A stretch of 64,000 bases of DNA, taken from Rhizobium sullae (GTDB lineage: Bacteria > Pseudomonadota > Alphaproteobacteria > Rhizobiales > Rhizobiaceae). The stretch's first letter is position 1. Each line of letters begins with the position of its first letter. The stretch lies in NCBI RefSeq assembly GCF_025200715.1, contig NZ_CP104143.1, forward strand, positions 1,488,001-1,552,000, read 5' to 3'. Shown piece after piece: positions 1-7,871 of this stretch. The position numbers and the translations under genes are program-made. The notes beneath the pieces were generated by a model, which saw nothing but the letters and a program-made list of their open reading frames with translations, searched no databases and had not been told where the DNA came from.

Positions 1-308
1 GCTTCTTCGTGCTGCAATGTTTCCATTCCTGCAGCTTCGCCTTCGTGCATATCGGCGTTCAGCGGCGCATCGTGGCAACGGTGCAGGAGACGCAGGAATC
101 GTCGGCTCAGGGCGCCTATTTCTTCTATAACGGCATGTTCATGGGACTGATGACACTCGCCTCCGGCTACATCTATGCCTGGCTCGGCCTTGCGAGCTTC
201 TACGTCATGGCACTCGTCGCAGCGCTGGGAATGTCTCTGGTCTTCGTCGCCTACTACCTTCAGCCCCAAAGGCTGGGTTCGGGTGGCCAGACAAGGGAAG
301 CGGTGTAG
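1..308 (+). CDS. MFS transporter, C-terminal part (cut by window edge)
   Basis: The reading frame is open from the first base (first full codon at 3) to a TAG at 306-308, giving the last ~101 residues of a protein that begins outside the window. The residues form about three hydrophobic helices separated by short polar loops and end in a hydrophilic tail, as in the last transmembrane segments of a 12-helix major facilitator transporter. The substrate cannot be read from this part. Its 3-prime end overlaps the convergent epimerase gene by 49 bp, so the two genes share a tail-to-tail junction. A non-MFS membrane protein is not excluded. Confidence 0.65.
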   Translation, partial: FFVLQCFHSCSFAFVHIGVQRRIVATVQETQESSAQGAYFFYNGMFMGLMTLASGYIYAWLGLASFYVMALVAALGMSLVFVAYYLQPQRLGSGGQTREAV

Positions 309-1243
309 CGAAGGCCGGGTTGCCGGTCGCGGGCAAGAAGCAGTGGGCCGTCGAGATCGACGAATTCTGCGTCCTGCGCTAAGAGCACGGCAGGCGCCAT
401 GGCAAGCGATGTACCGACCATGCAGCCGAGCATGATCTGGAAGCCGAGGCGCTGCGCCTCGCGCTTCATCGCGAGCGCTTCCGTCAGGCCGCCGGTCTTG
501 TCGAGCTTGATGTTGATCGCATCGTAGCGGTCGCGCAGGCTTGCTAGGTCGCCAGTATGGTGGACGCTCTCGTCGGCGCAGACCAGGACCGGACGCTCGA
601 TCTCGGCCAGCATTTCGTCCCGGCCGGCGGGCAGCGGCTGTTCGACGAGCGCGATCTTCATCTCGGCGGCGATGCGCAAGTGATGTTCCAACGTGGCCTC
701 AGGCCAGCCCTCGTTGGCATCAAGCATGATGATGCTGTTTGGCGCGGCCTCGCGCACGGCGCGCATGCGGCACTCATCGTCACCGGTGCCGACCTTGACC
801 TTGAGCAGCGCCCTTGCGGAGTATGCGCGCGCCTGCGCCGCCATAATCTCCGGTTCACCGAGCGAGATCGTGTAGGCCGTCGTGAGCGGCTTCGGCGACG
901 CAAGGACGATGCGTTCGGCAACGCTTTTTCCGCCGCGCTTGGCTTCGAGATCCCATATCGCGCAATCGACGGCGTTCCTGGCTGCGCCCGGCGCCATGGC
1001 GGAGAGCAGGTCTTCGCCGGAAATGCCCGCTTCGATCAGCGGCCGGGCGGCTTCGATCTGTGCGGCGACGCCTTCCACCGTCTCGCCGTAGCGTCGGTAG
1101 GGAACGCATTCGCCCCAGCCTCGCTTGCCGTTTTCCGCCAGAATGCAGGTGATGACGTCCGCCGAGGTCTTTGCGCCGCGCGAGATCGTGAACGTGCCCG
1201 CAATGGGAAAGGAATTCATCTGGATTTCGAGCGAGCGTGGCAT
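260..1243 (-). CDS. dgcA: Dipeptide epimerase / N-acetyl-D-Glu racemase-like (enolase superfamily)
   Basis: A 327-residue enolase-superfamily enzyme of the muconate-lactonizing subgroup. The expected catalytic set is visible: KVKV (K148, K150), metal ligands D175 (in LDANE), E201 (in VEQP) and D224 (in CADES), and the opposite-face lysine in NIKLDK (K246). The spacing is almost residue for residue that of L-Ala-D/L-Glu epimerases. Such enzymes epimerise the D-Glu part of murein-derived Ala-Glu. Rhizobial relatives are also described as N-acetyl-D-Glu racemase DgcA in D-glutamate catabolism. The choice between the two substrates is inference, since no dgcN neighbour is seen in the window. It is divergent from the Mla operon, with 85 bp between starts. 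Confidence 0.8.
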   Translation of the reverse strand: MPRSLEIQMNSFPIAGTFTISRGAKTSADVITCILAENGKRGWGECVPYRRYGETVEGVAAQIEAARPLIEAGISGEDLLSAMAPGAARNAVDCAIWDLEAKRGGKSVAERIVLASPKPLTTAYTISLGEPEIMAAQARAYSARALLKVKVGTGDDECRMRAVREAAPNSIIMLDANEGWPEATLEHHLRIAAEMKIALVEQPLPAGRDEMLAEIERPVLVCADESVHHTGDLASLRDRYDAINIKLDKTGGLTEALAMKREAQRLGFQIMLGCMVGTSLAMAPAVLLAQDAEFVDLDGPLLLARDRQPGLRYTASLVWPPEPSLWG

Positions 1244-1328
1244 AATTGCAATCCTGCGAGCATGGAAATTCTATGTGTCTTCGGTATATTAACGCGCCGG
1301 GCGTGAGCGATTTGTTCGCGAGTCGGCA

Positions 1329-2510
1329 ATGTCGCCGCAAGCCTTGAAAGACACAAGCATTTTGAAGCCCGACACCCGCAACGCCGCCTCACTGCACGTG
1401 GACGACCAAGCCGACGGTAGGGGACGCCGCGTTCATCTCGAAGGCAATTGGCGCAGCGCCAACATCCATCTCGTCCTCCACGACATCGAGAAGATTGCCC
1501 GTGGTAAAGGTGATCTGACCCTGGACCTGTCGGGCGTCACGGATATCGACACGGCCGGCGTCTGGCTGCTTTGCCGGCTCAAGCTGCAGGAAGAGGGGGC
1601 CGGGCGGCAGGTTCGTTTCGAAGGCACCAATCCGCATATCGACGAAATGATCAAGGAATTCTCCCAGAAACCGGAGGAGGAAGCCGTCGAGGCTCCGAAG
1701 AAAAGCGGCCTCGCCGAGCGCATCTTCGCGCCGGTCGGCAAGATGACCGTGGACCTCTGGAACGACCTCACGGCCGCGATGTATATCCTGGGCTCGGCGG
1801 TGCGTGGCGCGCAGATGAAGTTCGGGCGCGGCAGCGGCGTTTCTCCAGCCTCGATCGTCAACCAGATCGACCATATGGGCGTGCGTGCCGTTCCGATCAT
1901 CCTTTTGATGTCGTTCCTGATCGGCGCCATCATCGCGCAACAGGGCGCCTTCCAGCTTCGGTATTTCGGCGCCGAAGTCTTCGTCGTCGATCTCGTCGGC
2001 ATCCTGCAGCTGCGCGAAATCGGCGTGCTTCTGACAGCGATCATGATCGCCGGCCGTTCCGGCAGCGCAATCACCGCCGAAATCGGCTCGATGAAGATGC
2101 GTGAAGAAGTCGATGCGCTGAAGGTCATGGGCCTGAACCCGGTGGGCGTGCTGATCTTCCCGCGGCTTGTGGCGCTGACGGTGGCGCTGCCGCTTCTGAC
2201 GGTGCTTGCGAACTTCGCCTCGCTGTTCGGCGCCGCATCGGTTGCCTGGGCCTATTCCGGCATCACTTTCGCTACCTTCCTGTCTCGCCTGCACGAGGCG
2301 ATTACGCTGTCGACAGTGCTCTCCGGCATGATCAAGGCGCCGTTCATGGCGCTCGTCATTGGTATTGTCGCGGCCGTAGAAGGCCTTAAGGTCGGAGGCA
2401 GCGCCGAATCGCTCGGCCAGCACGTGACGGCTTCTGTAGTGAAGTCGATTTTCGTCGTCATCCTCATGGACGGGCTGTTCGCCATGTTCTATGCGGCCAT
2501 CAATTTTTAA
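1329..2510 (+). CDS. mlaE: MlaE-family lipid ABC transporter permease with N-terminal STAS-like domain
   Basis: A 393-residue inner-membrane permease of the MlaE/YrbE family. Residues ~30-115 form a STAS-like soluble domain (LDLSGVTDIDTAGVWLL). Residues ~185-390 carry the hydrophobic MlaE core, including the typical LREIGVLLTAIMIAGRSGSA stretch. With the next three genes it forms an MCE-type system that moves phospholipids between the membranes of the envelope. In E. coli the STAS protein (MlaB) is separate; fusion to the permease, as here, is common in alphaproteobacteria. The next gene begins 9 bp after the stop, which indicates one operon. Confidence 0.93.
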   Translation: MSPQALKDTSILKPDTRNAASLHVDDQADGRGRRVHLEGNWRSANIHLVLHDIEKIARGKGDLTLDLSGVTDIDTAGVWLLCRLKLQEEGAGRQVRFEGTNPHIDEMIKEFSQKPEEEAVEAPKKSGLAERIFAPVGKMTVDLWNDLTAAMYILGSAVRGAQMKFGRGSGVSPASIVNQIDHMGVRAVPIILLMSFLIGAIIAQQGAFQLRYFGAEVFVVDLVGILQLREIGVLLTAIMIAGRSGSAITAEIGSMKMREEVDALKVMGLNPVGVLIFPRLVALTVALPLLTVLANFASLFGAASVAWAYSGITFATFLSRLHEAITLSTVLSGMIKAPFMALVIGIVAAVEGLKVGGSAESLGQHVTASVVKSIFVVILMDGLFAMFYAAINF

Positions 2511-2519
2511 GGGTTCAGC

Positions 2520-3368
2520 GTGGACGGGCAGCGAGCAGAGCCGAACGGGAAGGATGAGCGGGACATCGTGCTTTCGGCACGAGACGTGACCGTCGGCTTT
2601 GGCCCGAAGATCGTGCTCGACAAGCTCAACCTGAACATCTACCGCGGCGAGATCCTGGGCTTCGTCGGCGCATCGGGTACCGGCAAATCCGTGCTGATGC
2701 GAACCATTTTGCGCCTTCTGCCACGCCGCTCCGGCATGATCGAGATCCTGGGACAGAATTTCGACAAGCTGGACGAGAGCCAGCGCAACGCGCTCGACAT
2801 GCGGCTCGGCGTGCTCTTCCAGCAGGGCGCGCTGTTTTCCTCGCTGACGGTGAGGGAGAACATCCAGGTGCCTATGCGTGAATATCTGGATCTGCCGAAA
2901 TCGCTGATGGACGAACTGGCGCACCTGAAGATCCGGCTCGTGGGTCTTGCTGCCGATGCGGCGGACAAATATCCCTCCGAGCTTTCCGGCGGCATGATCA
3001 AGCGCGCTGCCCTTGCGAGAGCCCTGGCGCTCGATCCGGAGCTGGTATTCCTGGACGAGCCGACCTCGGGCCTCGACCCGATCGGTGCTGCAGAATTCGA
3101 TGAACTGATCGCCCGGCTGCGAGACACGCTCGGGCTGACCGTCTACATGGTAACCCACGACCTCGACAGCCTGTTTTCCGTCTGCGACCGTATTGCCGTA
3201 CTTGGACACAAGCGAGTAATGGTTGAGGGGACGATCAACGACATGCTGGCCTATGATGATCCATGGGTTCAGGCCTATTTCAAGGGCAAGCGGGCGCGCT
3301 CGATCGTGCCGCAACAAGAAACAGCCGCCGGCCGTGCCGAAAGCACTGGCGACAGCCGCGGGAAGTGA
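2520..3368 (+). CDS. mlaF: MlaF-family ABC transporter ATP-binding protein
   Basis: A 282-residue ATPase that powers the MlaE permease. Walker A is GASGTGKS (residues 50-57), the signature is LSGGMIKRAALARAL (from ~155) with the family-specific GGMIKR form, and Walker B is LVFLDEP (~175), followed by SGLDP and a VTHDLDS switch region. The start is GTG, 9 bp after mlaE; no upstream ATG fits better. The C-terminal tail after ~265 is polar and likely flexible, as in MlaF proteins where this end contacts the partner subunit. Confidence 0.93.
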   Translation: MDGQRAEPNGKDERDIVLSARDVTVGFGPKIVLDKLNLNIYRGEILGFVGASGTGKSVLMRTILRLLPRRSGMIEILGQNFDKLDESQRNALDMRLGVLFQQGALFSSLTVRENIQVPMREYLDLPKSLMDELAHLKIRLVGLAADAADKYPSELSGGMIKRAALARALALDPELVFLDEPTSGLDPIGAAEFDELIARLRDTLGLTVYMVTHDLDSLFSVCDRIAVLGHKRVMVEGTINDMLAYDDPWVQAYFKGKRARSIVPQQETAAGRAESTGDSRGK

Positions 3369-3377
3369 CCGGAAACG

Positions 3378-4748
3378 ATGGAAACCAAAGCGAACTACAC
3401 GATCGTCGGCTTTTTCACTGTTCTGGTGATCGCAGCCGCATTCGGCTTCGTCTACTGGATGGCCGAGTACGGACGCAGCGGCCCTATGGCGGAACTCGTC
3501 GTGCGTATTCCGGGCTCGGCAAACGGCCTCAGCGTTGGCTCACCGGTGCGCTTCAATGGCATTCAGGTGGGGTCGGTGACGTCCCTGTCGATCGATGCCG
3601 ACGACCCGCAATATTCGCTGGCCTTCACCGAGGTGCGCGTCGATGCGCCGATCTATCCTTCCACCAGGGCCATCCTTGAAATCCAGGGCCTGACGGGTGC
3701 GGCCTATATCGAGCTTTCGGGCGGCAAGGTGGGTGAAGAGAATATCCTGCAAAAGGCCGTCGAGACCGGCAAGCGCGCGGTGATCGTCGCGGATCAATCA
3801 AGTGTGACGAATCTTCTGGCGACGGCCGACAAAATTCTCGACCGGGCGAACGCGGCGGTGGGCGAGGTTCATGGTTTCGTCCAGGACGCGCGCGGACCGC
3901 TGACCAAGACGCTGCAAAATGCGGAGACCTTCTCCGGTGCGCTAGCGAAGAATTCCGGCAATATCGATTCCTTCCTGCAGAGCGTCGGCGAGCTTTCCGA
4001 AACCGTCCGCAAAGTCTCCGGCCGAGTCGATTCCACGCTCGAGGCCGTCGAAGCGCTGGTAAAGGCCGTCGACGCGAAGAAGATCGATACGATCCTCAGC
4101 AATGCCGAGAAGGTGAGCCGCGATATCGCCAATGCGTCCGGCGACCTGAAGGGTGCCATCCAGAGATTCAACGAGACGGCGACGACCTTCAACGATTTCG
4201 GCAAGAAGGCGCAGACGACGCTCGACCGCGTCGATACGCTCGTGGCGCAGATCGATCCCGCCAAGGTGAAGGGGTCGGTCGACGATATCGCGCAGGCGAC
4301 GAAGGATGCACGCGTCGCGGTCGCCTCCATACGGGACGTCGCCAATACCGTCTCGGCGCGCCAGAAGGATATCGACCAGACGATCCAGGACGTCTCGCAG
4401 ATGGCGAACAAGCTGAACTCGGCCTCGACGCGCGTCGACGGCATCCTGATCAAGCTCGACGCGCTGTTCGGCACGGACAATTCGCAGTCGCTCTTTACGG
4501 AGGCGCGCGCAACGCTCGATTCCTTCAAGAAGATGGCGGACAATCTCAACGCTCGCATCGGTCCGATCGCGGACAACCTGCAGCGGTTTTCGAGCGGCGG
4601 CTTGCGCGACGTGCAGGCGCTCGTCGACGATACCCGCCATACGATGCAGAATCTCAACAGTGCGATCAGCAATTTCGACCAAAATCCGCAGCGGCTGATT
4701 TTTGGCGGCGATACGGTAAAGCAATATGACGGCCGGACGCGCCGTTGA
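3378..4748 (+). CDS. mlaD: MlaD-family MCE protein
   Basis: A 456-residue membrane-anchored substrate-binding protein of the MCE family. One transmembrane helix spans residues ~8-28 (VGFFTVLVIAAAFGFVYWM). A single MCE domain spans ~38-118, with the typical AELVVRIPGSANGLSVGSPV start and a GLTGAAYIEL end. A long alpha-helical region (~150-440) rich in D, K, T and A follows, predicted to form coiled coil. E. coli MlaD is ~183 residues; the long helical tail is usual for alphaproteobacterial forms and may build a tube-like periplasmic channel. It lies 9 bp after mlaF. Confidence 0.9.
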   Translation: METKANYTIVGFFTVLVIAAAFGFVYWMAEYGRSGPMAELVVRIPGSANGLSVGSPVRFNGIQVGSVTSLSIDADDPQYSLAFTEVRVDAPIYPSTRAILEIQGLTGAAYIELSGGKVGEENILQKAVETGKRAVIVADQSSVTNLLATADKILDRANAAVGEVHGFVQDARGPLTKTLQNAETFSGALAKNSGNIDSFLQSVGELSETVRKVSGRVDSTLEAVEALVKAVDAKKIDTILSNAEKVSRDIANASGDLKGAIQRFNETATTFNDFGKKAQTTLDRVDTLVAQIDPAKVKGSVDDIAQATKDARVAVASIRDVANTVSARQKDIDQTIQDVSQMANKLNSASTRVDGILIKLDALFGTDNSQSLFTEARATLDSFKKMADNLNARIGPIADNLQRFSSGGLRDVQALVDDTRHTMQNLNSAISNFDQNPQRLIFGGDTVKQYDGRTRR

Positions 4749-4779
4749 CATGGATATTTGAAAGCAAGGGTAGCGAAAT

Positions 4780-5394
4780 ATGGCCGTATCGCATGTGTTG
4801 GCGCGCCGTTCATTGCTGGCAAGAACGACGCTCCTTTTGCCGCTTATGGCGCTGGCAGTGACCGGTTGCGGCACGGCGGCCAAGAACGATACCTTTGATC
4901 TCTCCGCCACCGTCACCGTCGACGGACGGCCCGCCAAGCGCAGCCAGATTCTCGTGCCGGCGCCGACGGCCTTGAAGGCGCTCGACAGCAGCCAGATCGT
5001 CGTCCGCGTTTCGCCCTCCGAGATCCAGTATCTGTCGCGCTCGCAATGGAGCGACAGCCTGCCGCGCATAGTGCAATCGAAGCTAGTGGAAGCCTACGAG
5101 AACTCCGGCAAGCTCGGCGGCGTCGGTAAGCCGGGACAGGGCCTTGCGATCGACTATCAGGTCGTCACCGACATCCGCGCCTTCGAGATCGACACCAGCA
5201 TCGGCAGCCAGGCCGTCGTCGAAATCTCGGCGAATATCCTCAACGACCGCAACGGCACGGTCCGCGCCCAGAAGGTTTTCCGCGCGGCCGTTCCTGCAGG
5301 CGGCGGCTCGAATGTAGGTTACGTCAAGGCGCTCGACCGCGCGTTCTCTGCGGTGACGGCAGAGATCGTCGATTGGACGCTGCGGTCGATTTGA
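4780..5394 (+). CDS. ABC-type transport auxiliary lipoprotein (PqiC/DUF330-like)
   Basis: A 204-residue predicted lipoprotein. A basic N-terminus and hydrophobic stretch lead to the lipobox LAVTGC with the acylated cysteine at C30. The body matches the ABC-type transport auxiliary component family (VRVSPSEIQYLSRSQWSDSLPRI, then a C-terminal helix ending DWTLRSI), which attaches to MCE transport systems at the outer membrane. It is the last gene of the Mla operon, 31 bp after the MCE gene. A role as outer-membrane acceptor of the transported lipid is inferred from context and family. Confidence 0.85.
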   Translation: MAVSHVLARRSLLARTTLLLPLMALAVTGCGTAAKNDTFDLSATVTVDGRPAKRSQILVPAPTALKALDSSQIVVRVSPSEIQYLSRSQWSDSLPRIVQSKLVEAYENSGKLGGVGKPGQGLAIDYQVVTDIRAFEIDTSIGSQAVVEISANILNDRNGTVRAQKVFRAAVPAGGGSNVGYVKALDRAFSAVTAEIVDWTLRSI

Positions 5395-5455
5395 TGACGG
5401 AGGAAATGGTTGCGGCCGAAGCCGAAGAACTTGGGATGGACCAATCCCGCCTTCG

Positions 5456-6085
5456 CTAGACGATCAGCAGCACGGCACCGGTGCCGAGCAGAACCAGCGT
5501 CCATACGAGATCCGTGTTGATCCAGGCACTGCGCAATATCCCGAGCCCGACCCAACGATAGACTGCCAGGGCAACGATACTTGTGGCCGCCAACATTGCA
5601 AGGGTATGGACGCCGACTGCAGCGATCGCCATCGCCGCGGACCCATCACCGCCGACTTCACGCAATGGCGACTCCGTAAGACAGAGGGGCATCAGGGCCG
5701 GTAGGATCATGAGTCCGGCTCCATGGGCCGTTGCCATCAGGAACGACCAGAACGCCAGGCCGGCAAGCCCTGTGCGCATGCCGATGCGAACGCGGCGCCG
5801 GTGTCCGAAGAAATGATGCCAGATGGCCCATGCAATGAGGCCTCCTCCGGCCGCCGTCCGCAACCCATCTTGATTTACGAAAAGACCGGCGGCGAGCAGG
5901 GTGCCCGCCACCAGTGCGATGGACACTGCGTGCCCCAGCGCGATAGCAGGCACCGCCTGAACCACGGCGGCGGAACTTTGGCGGTGAACGCCGAGCGCCA
6001 CGGCAAACAACCATCCCATCGCAGGGTTGAGACCATGGAAGGCTCCCAGTCCCGCCAGTAGCATCCAGGGCCAGAGTTCATTCAT
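5456..6085 (-). CDS. Polytopic membrane protein, partner of the SBP56 gene
   Basis: I do not recognise a named family with confidence. The start at 6085 is chosen because GAGG stands just upstream; longer in-frame starts would run into the preceding gene. The 209-residue product has about six hydrophobic segments. The first holds a conserved-looking GAFHGLNPAMGW motif and the second a LGH, reminiscent of histidine-bearing helices in nickel/cobalt (NicO/UreH-like) transporters, but the fit is weak. It lies 29 bp behind the methanethiol-oxidase-type gene on the same strand and is probably co-transcribed with it, which suggests a linked job such as metal or sulfur-compound transport. Confidence 0.7.
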   Translation of the reverse strand: MNELWPWMLLAGLGAFHGLNPAMGWLFAVALGVHRQSSAAVVQAVPAIALGHAVSIALVAGTLLAAGLFVNQDGLRTAAGGGLIAWAIWHHFFGHRRRVRIGMRTGLAGLAFWSFLMATAHGAGLMILPALMPLCLTESPLREVGGDGSAAMAIAAVGVHTLAMLAATSIVALAVYRWVGLGILRSAWINTDLVWTLVLLGTGAVLLIV

Positions 6086-6114
6086 GAGCGCCTCATCGGG
6101 CTGGCCTTCGCCCT

Positions 6115-7509
6115 TTACGGATAGCAATAGGAATCCGACGAGCAATCTCCACCCTGGAGGCGGACCTGGTGCGGGCGATGCGACTTTGGCCATTCGACGA
6201 AGAATTTCTCGTCGAAGGCAATGCCGCCGTCAGGCTCCGCGTCAAGCTTCACCATCCAGCCGGAGATGCCATCGGGATAGAACTGTTCGTCGATCGCGCC
6301 ATAGAGCGAGTTGGTGAAATAGATGCGGCGACCGTCACGGCTGATCTCGACCATCTGCGGGCCGCCATTCAGCGCGCCATTCTTCGCTCCCGGATGCGAA
6401 GCGCGCGAAACGATGCCGCCGATCCGGACCTTTCCTGTCAGCTTCGGCTTGAATGGATCGGAGACATCGTACTGATGCAGATCGCCAGTTCCCCAGCAGG
6501 ACACGTAGAGAAATCTGTCATCCATCGAAAGGTCGATATCGGTGACAAGCGGCGGCACGGCATTGAAACCCTTGAGCATCGGCGGCAACAGGTCCGGATC
6601 GGCGGGCTCCGCCGGAATGTCAATCACCTTTGTAACCGCCCACTTCGCGCCGTCGCGGTGCCAGACCCATATCGAGGACGAGAGGTCCTCAAGACTGAGA
6701 ACGCAGTTCACAAAGCCATAGGCTTTGGTCGGATCATGCGCGGGCCTGAGTTCGAATACGAGCTGATACTTGTCACCGAAATCGATCGTCTGCAGGTGCT
6801 TGCGCTTGTGCAGGTCCCAGAAGTGCAGCCGGCGGCCGTATTTTGCGCTGAGCAGGATTTCCGGGATCAGGCCGTTTTCAAAAGTATCCGGCGTGCCCCA
6901 CTCGCTGGTGACGAGCGTGTCGTGGCCAAGATGCCACCAGACGTCGTAGGAAAGCTGCTGCGGCCCGCGATCCATTTCCCATTGGCCGCGCACCTCGAAT
7001 GTCTCGTGATCCATAAGGAACACGCCGCCCGGTCCCTTGCCCTCGGCATTGCCAAGTGCTGCGACATAGATCCCTTCCGGTCCGCAGTGAACGGTATGAG
7101 GCCTGGAGTATCCGGCCCGGTCGGCGACTTCGCCCGGTTCGATGACCTTGACGATCGATGGTTTCCGGCCGTCGGGCTTGGTGTCGATGATATGGATGCG
7201 CGAGGATTTCAACCCGGGTACGACCAGATAGCGGCGCTCCGCATGCGGGTGCGGCGCATTCGGGCAAAGGCAGGATGAGCAGGCGTTCCAGCCGAAATGA
7301 TGCAGCTCGTCACCGACATTGGGCATTGCGAGGGATGTGACGATCTGACCATAGGAGGCTGATTTGGGATCGACATCGACGACCGCGAGCTCGTCGGGAA
7401 CCGCTCGCGCCGGATCGAAGGCGGCGACGTAGGCAAGCGTCTCCGGCGCGGCCTTCATGGCCATTCGCGGTGACGGATAAAAGCTTGGATCGGGTTTCCA
7501 CGTTACCAT
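6115..7509 (-). CDS. mtoX: SBP56 family protein / methanethiol oxidase
   Basis: A 464-residue member of the selenium-binding protein 56 family, beta-propeller proteins whose bacterial members oxidise methanethiol to formaldehyde, H2S and H2O2. Family hallmarks are the N-terminal HHFGWNACSSCLC (C77, C80, C82), YSRPHTVHCGP, and SGWMVKLD near the C-terminus. The start at 7509 (MVTWKPDPSFYPSP) is preferred over one 11 codons upstream because GGAG lies at a suitable distance. No signal peptide is seen with this start, although several characterised methanethiol oxidases are periplasmic. Metal (copper) dependence is family knowledge and not visible here. Confidence 0.88.
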   Translation of the reverse strand: MVTWKPDPSFYPSPRMAMKAAPETLAYVAAFDPARAVPDELAVVDVDPKSASYGQIVTSLAMPNVGDELHHFGWNACSSCLCPNAPHPHAERRYLVVPGLKSSRIHIIDTKPDGRKPSIVKVIEPGEVADRAGYSRPHTVHCGPEGIYVAALGNAEGKGPGGVFLMDHETFEVRGQWEMDRGPQQLSYDVWWHLGHDTLVTSEWGTPDTFENGLIPEILLSAKYGRRLHFWDLHKRKHLQTIDFGDKYQLVFELRPAHDPTKAYGFVNCVLSLEDLSSSIWVWHRDGAKWAVTKVIDIPAEPADPDLLPPMLKGFNAVPPLVTDIDLSMDDRFLYVSCWGTGDLHQYDVSDPFKPKLTGKVRIGGIVSRASHPGAKNGALNGGPQMVEISRDGRRIYFTNSLYGAIDEQFYPDGISGWMVKLDAEPDGGIAFDEKFFVEWPKSHRPHQVRLQGGDCSSDSYCYP

Positions 7510-7659
7510 ATGAAGTGCTCCTGGCTCGCGTTTGCTGAACAATGAGAGATGTTCGCTAGATGCTTGCCGACAGCCGACTCATCGCTGCGGACGGGGCAGG
7601 ATAGTGGATGCTTCAACGGGATACAGATTCGAGATGGTTCCCTACGGCTGCGAGCCGCA

Positions 7660-7687
7660 GAGACAATCCTCCCCAGACAATTGTCTC
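7660..7687 (-). promoter_or_regulatory. Inverted repeat upstream of SBP56 gene (candidate operator)
   Basis: GAGACAAT (7660-7667) and ATTGTCTC (7680-7687) are perfect 8-bp inverted arms. Overlapping them is the 12-bp palindrome AGACAATTGTCT at 7675-7686. The site lies ~150 bp upstream of the SBP56 start. A repressor or activator binding site is inference. Confidence 0.35.
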
Positions 7688-7820
7688 AGATAAAGGTGGG
7701 TTTGGGCAGTCCCTTTTTCGCGGCAGCTCAATCCGGTTGCCAATCAACAGCGGACGTGGATGCACCGGGAGGCTTCTAGGGCCAATGCTGCCTAGATGGT
7801 TTCGCAAGTATGCATGTGAT

Positions 7821-7843
7821 AGGGCCGCTTTCGGGCGGCCCTT
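7821..7843 (-). terminator. Hairpin after growth-pole gene
   Basis: GGGCCGC and GCGGCCC form a perfect 7-bp stem around a 7-nt loop, 28 bp after the stop of the large minus-strand gene. The U-tract is poor, so intrinsic termination is uncertain. Confidence 0.4.
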
Positions 7844-7871
7844 CGTGTAGTGATCTTCAGCTTCGCTTCCC

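Larger units (their letters stand above)
7510..7871. other. Intergenic region with SBP56 upstream sequence
   Basis: 362 bp between the SBP56 start and the end of the growth-pole gene. No convincing gene is seen on either strand. It holds an inverted repeat at 7660-7687 and a hairpin at 7822-7843, listed separately. Confidence 0.6.

Noticed and set aside
1389..3317. 642-codon open frame on the minus strand
   Set aside because: It runs antisense to mlaE and mlaF, has a His/Arg/Asp-rich composition without family signatures, and is explained by GC-rich codon bias of the genes on the other strand.
6086..6193. Upstream start for the SBP56-linked membrane protein
   Set aside because: It would overlap the SBP56 coding end by 79 bp and lacks a ribosome site, whereas the ATG at 6085 has one.
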